DNA of 64,000 nucleotides from Geodermatophilus africanus (GTDB lineage Bacteria > Actinomycetota > Actinomycetes > Mycobacteriales > Geodermatophilaceae). The translations under genes were made by a program, and so were the position numbers. This document shows, piece after piece, positions 1 to 6,399 of the stretch (position 1 is its first letter; each line of letters opens with the position of its first letter). The stretch is from NCBI RefSeq assembly GCF_900107105.1, contig NZ_FNOT01000001.1:186001-250000 (forward strand), written 5' to 3'. A model generated the notes under the pieces. It was not told the DNA's origin. It saw nothing but the letters and a program-made list of their open reading frames with translations, and did not search any database.

Positions 1-497
1 CGTACGAGGGCACGGACGCCCTCCTGCTCGGCCGGCGGACGTACGACATCTTCGCCGCCTACTGGCCGTACCAGGAGGGTGGCGAGGACGACGAGATCGC
101 CACGCTGTTCAACCGCGTCCCGAAGTACGTGGCCTCCCGCGGCAGGCCGGACCTCTCGTGGGCCGGGTCCACGCAGCTCGGCCCGGACCTGGCCGGCGCG
201 GTGCGCGAGATCCGGGACCGGCACGAGCACGTGAAGGTCGTCGGGAGCCTGGACCTGGTGCAGACCCTCCTGCGCGAGAAGATCTTCGACCGTCTCGACC
301 TCTGGGTGCACCCGGTCGTGCTCGGCGTCGGGAAGAAGGTGTTCGACGGTGGCGCGGTGCCCACGAACGTCACACTCCTCGAACCGCCGGTGGCCGGTCC
401 GAAGGGCACCGTGTACCTGCGCTACGGCCTGGCCGAAGGCACGCCCCGGACGGGGGACATGACCGCACCTGACCGCGGTGTCGGGCGCGACGACTGA
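1..497 (+). CDS. Dihydrofolate reductase/RibD C-terminal family protein, 5'-truncated by the window edge
   Basis: The reading frame is open from the first base, so the N-terminus lies outside the window. The visible part begins with the family motif LLLGRRTYDIFAAYWP. It continues through VVGSLDLVQTLL and ends with DRLDLWVHPVVLGVGKKVF, the usual C-terminal strand pattern of the RibD/DHFR-like reductase fold. Such proteins bind NADPH, but the substrates of these small actinobacterial paralogues are mostly unknown. The last ~15 residues are charged and outside the domain. A second member of the same family lies at 49575-50135. The family call is firm, the function is not. Confidence 0.85.
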   Translation, partial: YEGTDALLLGRRTYDIFAAYWPYQEGGEDDEIATLFNRVPKYVASRGRPDLSWAGSTQLGPDLAGAVREIRDRHEHVKVVGSLDLVQTLLREKIFDRLDLWVHPVVLGVGKKVFDGGAVPTNVTLLEPPVAGPKGTVYLRYGLAEGTPRTGDMTAPDRGVGRDD

Positions 498-694
498 CCG
501 ACCGGCCTCACGGGGGCTCCTTCCGGAGCAGCCCGAGCCCTCCGATCCAGTCGACGACGCCTCGTCCTGCACCCTGCGAGTCTGTCGAGCCGTGCGGGAC
601 CGAGGCGAGCCCCCAGTACGCGAACCCGTGTCCCTGACGGGACGCTCGGGGCCACGGTTCAGCTCCCCGTCGAGTGGGCCGACGGACGACGGGC

Positions 695-1273
695 TCAGGG
701 GAGGGCGCGGCGCATCAGGACCCGAGGGAACCCGCCTGCGACGGCGTCGGTGTCCGCGGCCTTGGTGAACCCGGCCTGCTCGAACAGGTGGCGCGTGCCG
801 ACGAAGGCCATGGTCGGGTCGACCCGCTGGCCCGCATTGTCGGCCGGGTACCCCTCGACGGCGGGGGCACCGTTGGCTGCGGCGTAGTCCACCGCCCCGC
901 GGAGGAGCGCGTGCGCGATCCCCCTGCCGCGATGACCCGGGCGCACGCGGATGCACCACACGGACCACACGGGCAGGTCGTCGACGTGCGGAATCTTCCT
1001 GGAGCGCTCGAAGGGCAACTGCGCCCGCGGCGCGACCGCGGCCCAGCCGACCACCTCGCCTCCGTCGTACGCGAGCACTCCCGGGGCGATGGGGCGGCCG
1101 GTCAGTTCGCGGACGTACTCGCGGCGTGCCGGTCCGACGAGTTCCCGGTTGGTCCTCGAGTCGAGCCGGTGGCTGAGGCACCAGCAGACGCTGGAGGTCG
1201 GGTTTCTGGGACCGAGCATCACCGCGACGTCGTCGAACCGGGCCCTCGTGGCCGCCTCGATCTCGATGCCCAC
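695..1273 (-). CDS. GNAT-family N-acetyltransferase
   Basis: This 192-residue protein has the single-domain size of GCN5-related acetyltransferases, which move an acetyl group from acetyl-CoA to an amine. The acetyl-CoA loop is visible as VRPGHRGRGIAHALL, preceded by the strand VWSVWCIRV and followed by a typical C-terminal FEQAGF motif. A cysteine-rich stretch near residues 29-32 (CWCLSH) is common in a subgroup of actinobacterial GNATs of unknown substrate. The gene is divergent from the tandem GNAT at 1406 with a long palindrome between them, which suggests shared control. The acceptor substrate cannot be read from the sequence. Confidence 0.88.
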   Translation of the reverse strand: MGIEIEAATRARFDDVAVMLGPRNPTSSVCWCLSHRLDSRTNRELVGPARREYVRELTGRPIAPGVLAYDGGEVVGWAAVAPRAQLPFERSRKIPHVDDLPVWSVWCIRVRPGHRGRGIAHALLRGAVDYAAANGAPAVEGYPADNAGQRVDPTMAFVGTRHLFEQAGFTKAADTDAVAGGFPRVLMRRALP

Positions 1274-1318
1274 CCGGGCACGCTAGCGCCGCGGCGGCAC
1301 CGGGGTCGTCGGGTTCAT

Positions 1319-1344
1319 CGCGACGTTCCCGCGGGAACGTCGCG
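1319..1344. promoter_or_regulatory. 26-bp perfect palindrome between divergent acetyltransferase genes
   Basis: The 13-base arm CGCGACGTTCCCG is followed at once by its exact reverse complement. It lies 45 bases from the minus-strand gene start (1273) and 61 bases from the plus-strand GTG (1406). That position suits an operator for a dimeric regulator, or less likely a hairpin in a leader. No regulator gene lies next to it in the window. Confidence 0.6.
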
Positions 1345-1405
1345 GCGACGTCCGGCCCGGCCGGGACGACCGGAATCGCGTTGCGCCCCCCGGTAGGACG
1401 GGGAG

Positions 1406-2401
1406 GTGCAGATCGTGCAGACCGGCCCGGACGACGCCCGCTTCCCCGCCTGGTGCGAGGTGTGGGCGGCGACCCAGCGCGCCGACCGCCCGGACGAGGC
1501 CCCGCGGCCGGCGCGCGACCACGTCGCCCTCGGACGCCGGCTGGCCACGCCGGGCGGCTCGGTGACCGGCACCCACCGGGCCGCGGTCGCCGACGGCGGG
1601 GTCGTGGGCGCACTCCGGCTGCTGCTGCCCGTGCGCGACAACACGACCGTCGCGTACGTCGACCTCGCGGTGCACCCGGCCGCCCGCCGTCAGGGGGTCG
1701 GCAGCGCCCTGCTGGCGGAGGCCGGCCGGCTCGCCGCGGCGGCCGGCCGGACGGCGATGGTCGCGGACGTCGACGAGCCGGTGCCGCAGACCCCCGGCCG
1801 TGCGTTCGCCCTGCACCACGGCTGGACCTGCGACCTGCGGGAGAGCCGCCGCGACCTGGTCCTCCCGGTGGACGAGGCTCGGCTGGCGGTCCTCGAGGAG
1901 GAGGCCCGCGCCGCCGGCCCGGACTACGCGGTGCTCACCTGGCGGGACCGGACGCCGGACGACCTGGTCGAGGACCGCGCCCTGCTCGGCCGCCGGATGT
2001 CGACCGACGCCCCCAGCGGCGACGTGCCGGTCGAGGAGGAGCACTGGGACGCCGCCCGGGTGCGCGAGGAGGAGGCCGCGCACGTCGCCCGGGGCCGGAC
2101 GGTGCTCACCGGCGGCGCGGTGCGGGAGGGCCGCCTGGTCGCCCACACCGAGCTGCACGTACCGCTGGAGCAGCCCGAGCGGGCGCAGCAGGGCGCCATG
2201 CTGGTGCTGCGCGAGCACCGCGGGCACCGCCTCGGCGCCCGCGTGAAGGTCGCGGTGCTGCGGGAGCTGGCCGCGACGCTGCCGCAGGTGCGGCGGATCA
2301 GCACCTACAACGCGGAGTCCAACCGGCCGATGGTCGCGGTCAACGAGGCACTGGGGTTCCGCCGCGCGGGCGGTCTGTCGGCCTGGACGCGCCGGCTCTG
2401 A
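1406..2401 (+). CDS. Tandem-domain GNAT acetyltransferase
   Basis: The 331 residues contain two GNAT folds. The first, about residues 1-155, carries the acetyl-CoA loop HPAARRQGVGSALL. The second, about residues 170-331, carries REHRGHRLGARVKVAVLREL and ends in the classic NRPMVAVNEALGFR motif. Two-domain GNATs of this layout include mycothiol synthase relatives, but the exact substrate is unknown and the mycothiol synthase gene itself is not implied. The GTG start is preceded by GGGGAGG at short spacing. The 3' end overlaps the convergent hydrolase gene by 62 bases. Confidence 0.88.
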   Translation: MQIVQTGPDDARFPAWCEVWAATQRADRPDEAPRPARDHVALGRRLATPGGSVTGTHRAAVADGGVVGALRLLLPVRDNTTVAYVDLAVHPAARRQGVGSALLAEAGRLAAAAGRTAMVADVDEPVPQTPGRAFALHHGWTCDLRESRRDLVLPVDEARLAVLEEEARAAGPDYAVLTWRDRTPDDLVEDRALLGRRMSTDAPSGDVPVEEEHWDAARVREEEAAHVARGRTVLTGGAVREGRLVAHTELHVPLEQPERAQQGAMLVLREHRGHRLGARVKVAVLRELAATLPQVRRISTYNAESNRPMVAVNEALGFRRAGGLSAWTRRL

Positions 2402-3221
2402 CGGCCGTCGGGACCGGCTCGCCGTCGAGGAACCCGGTGATCAGGCCGGCGATCTCCGCCGGGCGCTCGAGGATGAACAGGTGTCCCCCGCCGCGGACGA
2501 CGTGCAGCCTCGCGTCGGGGATGCGCCAGGCCAGGATCCGACCGTTGACCAGCGGGATGATCGGGTCGTCGTCCCCGGCCAGGACCAGCGTCGGCTGCCG
2601 CAGGGCGTGCAGCCACGGCAGGCTGGTCCACCCGGTGATCGCGTAGAGCTGGCCGGCGTACCCGGCCAGCGACGGGGGCCGCACCCGGCCGATGACCGTG
2701 TGCAGCAGCCGGCGCGGGTCGGTGCGCGCCATGCCGCCGTAGATCCGCCCGGCGATCTGCAGGTAGTGCTCGGGGTCGCGGTAGCGGCGCGGGGTCGTCA
2801 GCGCCAGCAGCGCGGACGGCGCCCCGGGCATGCCGCCCAGCCCGGGGGCGGTGGCCGCGAGCACCAGGCAGCGCACCCGGTCCGGTGCCTGGCGGGCCAG
2901 CTGCTGGGCGACCACGCCGCCGAGCGAGATGCCGAAGACGTCGACCTGGTCGAGGCCGAGCGCGTCGAGCAGGCCGGTCACCGTGCGCACCACGCCGGGC
3001 ATGCGGCGCGGGCTGCGGTAGGGCGTCGAGCCGCCGATGCCGGGCGCGTCGAAGCTGATGACCTGCCGGCCGCGGGCGGCCAGCTCCTGCTCGAACGGCT
3101 CGGCCAGCTCCAGGCTGGCCCCCAGGCCGGTGATGAGCAGCAGCGGCCGCCCGGTGCCGCGGACCGACGTCCGCAGCCGGACCTCCCCCACCTGGATGGT
3201 GCGGACCTGCGCCGGCGTCAC
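2340..3221 (-). CDS. Alpha/beta hydrolase resembling medium-chain PHA depolymerase (PhaZ type)
   Basis: The protein has 293 residues. The lid and core segments FGISLGGVVAQQLA (nucleophile Ser in GISLG), GWTSLPWLHALRQPTLVLAG, DDDPIIPLVNGRILAWRIP and GGGHLFIL closely follow the intracellular PHA depolymerase PhaZ of Pseudomonas (from memory of that family). It would hydrolyse stored polyester to hydroxyacids, though a general lipase role is possible. The GTG start overlaps the stop of the upstream acyl-CoA dehydrogenase by 4 bases (GTGA), so translation is probably coupled in an operon phaC-dehydrogenase-hydrolase. Longer starts inside the dehydrogenase gene were rejected because the sequence there is frame shadow. 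Confidence 0.82.
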   Translation of the reverse strand: MTPAQVRTIQVGEVRLRTSVRGTGRPLLLITGLGASLELAEPFEQELAARGRQVISFDAPGIGGSTPYRSPRRMPGVVRTVTGLLDALGLDQVDVFGISLGGVVAQQLARQAPDRVRCLVLAATAPGLGGMPGAPSALLALTTPRRYRDPEHYLQIAGRIYGGMARTDPRRLLHTVIGRVRPPSLAGYAGQLYAITGWTSLPWLHALRQPTLVLAGDDDPIIPLVNGRILAWRIPDARLHVVRGGGHLFILERPAEIAGLITGFLDGEPVPTAVRAGASRPTDRPRGGTPVPR

Positions 3222-4456
3222 ACGAACGCCGAGGCGCCGGTGATGTCCCGGCCGACGATGAGCGTCTGGATGGTCTCGGTGCCCTCGAAGGTGTGGATGG
3301 ACTCGATGTCGGCCATGTGCCGGATGACGTGGAAGTCCAGCAGGATCCCGTTGCCGCCGAGCAGGTCGCGGGCCTCGGCGAGCACCGCGCGGGCGGTGCT
3401 GGTGTTGTGCGCCTTGGCCAGCCCGGCCAGCGTCGGCTCGACCCGGCCGGCCAGGGCCAGGTCGGCCAGCCGCCGGCAGTACAGCTGCATCGAGGTGACC
3501 TTGGCGAGCATCCCGACCAGCCGCTCCTGGATGAGCTGGAACTCCACCAGCGGCTTGCCGAACTGCTTGCGGCGCCCGGCGTAGGTCAGCGCCGCCTCGT
3601 ACCCGGCGACGGCGTGCCCGAGGGCCATCCAGGCGCAGGAGCCGCGGGTGGTGGCCAGCACCGCGCCGGTGTCCTTGAAGCTCCGGGAGCCGGGCAGGTG
3701 GTTCTCGGCCGGGACGCGCACGTCCTCGAGGTCGATCTCGGCCTGCCACACCGCACGCAGCGACCCCTTGCCCTCGATCCGCCGCGCCCGGTAGCCCGGC
3801 GTCCCCTTCTCGACGAGGAAGCCCTTGACCTGCCCGTCGTCGGTGTCACGGGCCCACACCACGACGACGTCGGCGATGGTGCCGTTGCCGATCCACTTCT
3901 TCGACCCGTCGAGCACATAGGAGTCGCCGTCCTTCCGGGCGGTCGTCTCCAGCGCGATGGAGTCCGACCCGTGGTCGGGCTCGGTGAGCGCGAAGGCGCC
4001 CAGCTCCTCGCAGCGCGCCATCGGCGGCAGCCACCGCTGCTTCTGCTCCTCCGAGCCGAGCATGGCGATCGACTTCATCGCCAGCCCCGCCTGGACACCG
4101 AGGAAGGTGCCCAGGCTGCCGTCGCCGCGGTTGAGCTCCATGTGCACCAGGCCGGCGGAGAGCGCGTCCATCGGCGGGCAGCCGTAGCCCTCGATGCCGT
4201 CGCCCACCAGGCCGGCCGCACCGAGCTTCCCGGCCAGCTCCCGGGGGAACTCGGCGCGCTCCCAGTAGCCGTTGATCACCGGCAGCACCTCGTCCTCGAC
4301 GAAGGCGCGGGTGCGCAGCAGGTGGTCCATCTGCTCGGGCGAGAGCTCCTCGCGCAGCTGGAAGTAGTCGGTGGAGAGCGCCCTGCCGATGCCCTCTGCG
4401 AGTGGGTTACCGATGCCCTCTGCGAGTGGGTTGCCGATGCCCTCTGCCAACGTCAC
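3218..4456 (-). CDS. Acyl-CoA dehydrogenase, glutaryl-CoA-dehydrogenase-like
   Basis: A 412-residue FAD flavoprotein of the acyl-CoA dehydrogenase fold. It shows ALTEPDHGSDS (flavin/substrate strand), GSKKWIGNGTIADVVVVWAR, RKQFGKPLVEFQLIQERL and the C-terminal FEGTETIQTLIVGRDITG, whose Glu is the expected catalytic base. The HGSD and GRDITG features are closest to glutaryl-CoA dehydrogenase, but the real substrate could be another short acyl-CoA. The first ~27 residues are an unusual repeat, (LAEGIGNP)n, made by a 24-bp tandem repeat. The conserved domain starts only at about residue 28 (STDYFQL). It lies between phaC and a depolymerase-like gene on the same strand. Confidence 0.88.
   Translation of the reverse strand: MTLAEGIGNPLAEGIGNPLAEGIGRALSTDYFQLREELSPEQMDHLLRTRAFVEDEVLPVINGYWERAEFPRELAGKLGAAGLVGDGIEGYGCPPMDALSAGLVHMELNRGDGSLGTFLGVQAGLAMKSIAMLGSEEQKQRWLPPMARCEELGAFALTEPDHGSDSIALETTARKDGDSYVLDGSKKWIGNGTIADVVVVWARDTDDGQVKGFLVEKGTPGYRARRIEGKGSLRAVWQAEIDLEDVRVPAENHLPGSRSFKDTGAVLATTRGSCAWMALGHAVAGYEAALTYAGRRKQFGKPLVEFQLIQERLVGMLAKVTSMQLYCRRLADLALAGRVEPTLAGLAKAHNTSTARAVLAEARDLLGGNGILLDFHVIRHMADIESIHTFEGTETIQTLIVGRDITGASAFV
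4385..4448 (-). repeat. 24-bp in-frame tandem repeat in the 5' end of the acyl-CoA dehydrogenase gene
   Basis: Two 24-base units at 4385-4408 and 4409-4432 differ at one base. A third, partial unit covers 4433-4448. Being a multiple of three, the repeat adds eight residues (LAEGIGNP) per unit without breaking the frame. Copy number may vary between strains. Confidence 0.9.
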
Positions 4457-4492
4457 GTCAGTCGCCTCCCGTCGGGTGTGCCGGTCCGCGGG

Positions 4493-6187
4493 TCACTTGT
4501 CCCGCACGTAGCTGCCCGGGGCGTCCTCGCGGACCCGGAACCGGGCGCTGCCCAGCTGCTCGGGGGCCGGCTTGTCCGGCCCGGAGCGCTCCCCGAGCCA
4601 CGCGGAGTAGTCCGGCCACCAGGAACCCTTCTCGGTGCGGGCGGTGTCGCTCCACTCCTCGACCGCGGCCGAGTTGTCGTCGGTGACCCGGTAGCTGGAC
4701 TTCGGGTTGCCCGGCGGGTTGACCAGCGCCGCGATGTGCCCGTTGGTGGAGAGCACGAAGCGCATCTTGCCGCCGAGCAGCTGGCTGCTGCGGTAGCACG
4801 ACTGCCACGGGCAGATGTGGTCGGCGGACCCGGCCAGCACGTAGGAGTCGACGGTGACCTGGCTGAGGTCCACCTCGGTGCCGAGCACGGTCACGCTGCC
4901 GGGCCGGGTCAGCTTGTTGCCCACGGCCATGTCGACGAAGTCGGCGTGCAGCCGGGCGGTCATCCGGGTGGTGTCGGAGTTCCAGGACAGGATGTCGAAC
5001 TTCGGCGGCCGCTTGCCCTGCAGGTAGTTGTTGACCCAGTAGTTCCAGATCAGGTCGTTGGGCCGCAGCCAGGCGAACACCTCGGCGAGCTTGCGGCCGT
5101 CGAGGTAGCCGGCGCGCCGCGAGGCCTCGACGGCCTGCGCGGCGGTGTCCGGGTCCATCGTCGCGCCGAGCAGGCCGGCCCGCGTCTGGTCCAGCACGGT
5201 GACCAGCAGGCTCAGGCTGGCCAGCCGGTCCTGCCGCCCCTTCGCGGCCAGGACGGCGGCGGTCATGCTGGCCAGGATGCCGCCCGAGCACGTGCCCATC
5301 AGGTGGGTGGCGTCCTGACCGCTGATCTCCTCGACCGCGTCGAGCGCGTCGAGGATGGCCGTGGCGTACGTGTCGAAGCCCCAGTCGCGGTGGCGGGCGT
5401 CGGGGTTGCGCCAGGACACCATGAAGACCTGCTGACCCTGGCCGACGAGGTGCTCGACCAGACTGCGTCCGGGCGCGAGGTCGAGCACGTAGAACTTGTT
5501 GATCGTCGGCGGCACGATCAGCACCGGTACCGACCGGACCGTCTCCGTCGTCGGCCGGTACTGGATCAGCTCGAAGACCGGCGTGCGCAGCACCACCGAG
5601 CCGGGCGTGACGGCGAGGTCCGAGCCCACCTCGTAGGCGTCCGGGTCGACCATCGTCGGCACCCGCGGCGAGCTGGCCAGGTCGCGCACCAGGTTCCGCG
5701 GCCCCCGCACGAGGTTGGCGCCGGCGGTGTCGATGAGGGCCTTCCACGCCACCGGGCTGATCAGCGGGTTGTTGCTGGGTGCGAGCGCGTCGACGAGGTT
5801 GGTGCCGGCGAAGCGCACCCGCTCGGCGTCCTTCCACTCCAGCGGCACGTCGTGCAGCAGGCCCAGCGCGGTCTCGCCGGTGACCAGGTAGGCCTGGACC
5901 AGCCGCCGCAGCAGCGGGTTCTCCGTCCACGCCGGGTCCGCGAAGCGCCGGTCCCGCTTGGACGGGGCCACGTCGCAGGTGCCGATAGCGATCTGCGCCA
6001 GCTGACCGGCCAGCGAGCGGGCGCGGCCGGCCACCTTGTCCGGGCGGCGGGCCAGCCCGCCGATGAACTTCAGCCCGGGCCTCCCCGGGGACAGCCGCCG
6101 CAGCGTCCCCTGCGCGGCCTGGGTCAGCAGCAGGTCGAGCGGCCCGGCCGCCCCCGCCACCTCGCGCGTGTCGTCCTGCGATGCCAT
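4493..6187 (-). CDS. phaC: Poly(3-hydroxyalkanoate) synthase, class I type
   Basis: The enzyme polymerises (R)-3-hydroxyacyl-CoA into PHA granules and releases CoA. At 564 residues it has class I/II PhaC size. The lipase-like box GTCSGGI places the catalytic Cys at residue 300. The catalytic Asp lies in SADHICPW and the His in TNGHIAALVNPP. The N-terminal FADPAWTENPLLRRLVQAYL and INKFYVLDL are typical PhaC signatures. The gene is followed 36 bases later by the acyl-CoA dehydrogenase and then a PhaZ-like hydrolase on the same strand. No phasin (phaP) or class III/IV partner (phaE, phaR) is seen nearby. The ATG at 6187 is followed directly by conserved-length N-terminus; a longer upstream frame has no family similarity. 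Confidence 0.95.
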   Translation of the reverse strand: MASQDDTREVAGAAGPLDLLLTQAAQGTLRRLSPGRPGLKFIGGLARRPDKVAGRARSLAGQLAQIAIGTCDVAPSKRDRRFADPAWTENPLLRRLVQAYLVTGETALGLLHDVPLEWKDAERVRFAGTNLVDALAPSNNPLISPVAWKALIDTAGANLVRGPRNLVRDLASSPRVPTMVDPDAYEVGSDLAVTPGSVVLRTPVFELIQYRPTTETVRSVPVLIVPPTINKFYVLDLAPGRSLVEHLVGQGQQVFMVSWRNPDARHRDWGFDTYATAILDALDAVEEISGQDATHLMGTCSGGILASMTAAVLAAKGRQDRLASLSLLVTVLDQTRAGLLGATMDPDTAAQAVEASRRAGYLDGRKLAEVFAWLRPNDLIWNYWVNNYLQGKRPPKFDILSWNSDTTRMTARLHADFVDMAVGNKLTRPGSVTVLGTEVDLSQVTVDSYVLAGSADHICPWQSCYRSSQLLGGKMRFVLSTNGHIAALVNPPGNPKSSYRVTDDNSAAVEEWSDTARTEKGSWWPDYSAWLGERSGPDKPAPEQLGSARFRVREDAPGSYVRDK

Positions 6188-6257
6188 CTCGGCTCCCCTC
6201 CTGCGGCGACTCTGCCCCCCGACACTGCCACCGGTCAGCCGAGGTCACAAAGCGGGA

Positions 6258-6274
6258 CCCCACCCGGGGTGGGG
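6258..6274 (-). terminator. GC hairpin downstream of the gdhA remnant
   Basis: An 8-bp stem, CCCCACCC and GGGTGGGG, around a single G sits directly after the stop codon of the glutamate dehydrogenase fragment. It lacks a T tract. It was probably the terminator of the former gdhA gene and may now end transcripts of the phosphotransferase-like gene at 6400. Confidence 0.6.
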
Positions 6275-6275
6275 A

Positions 6276-6362
6276 TCACACCAGCCCGAGGGCGTGCACC
6301 GCCTCGGCGACCTCGAGGAAGCCCGCCACGTTGGCCCCCTGCACGAGGTCGCCCGGCGAGCC
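6276..6362 (-). pseudogene. gdhA: Glutamate dehydrogenase C-terminal remnant
   Basis: On the minus strand the last ~28 codons read GDLVQGANVAGFLEVAEAVH then ALGLV and a stop. This matches the conserved C-terminus of hexameric NADP-glutamate dehydrogenase (E. coli GdhA ends YVQGANIAGFVKVADAML..., from memory). Nothing upstream in any frame continues the enzyme: within ~40 bases the sequence runs into the end of the phosphotransferase-like gene (stop at 6400). The remnant keeps its stop codon and the hairpin after it. The gene was thus cut by deletion or replacement, leaving only its tail. Confidence 0.8.
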
Positions 6363-6399
6363 GGACCGGTGTCCCCCAGGTACCCGGGTCCGCCCGACG

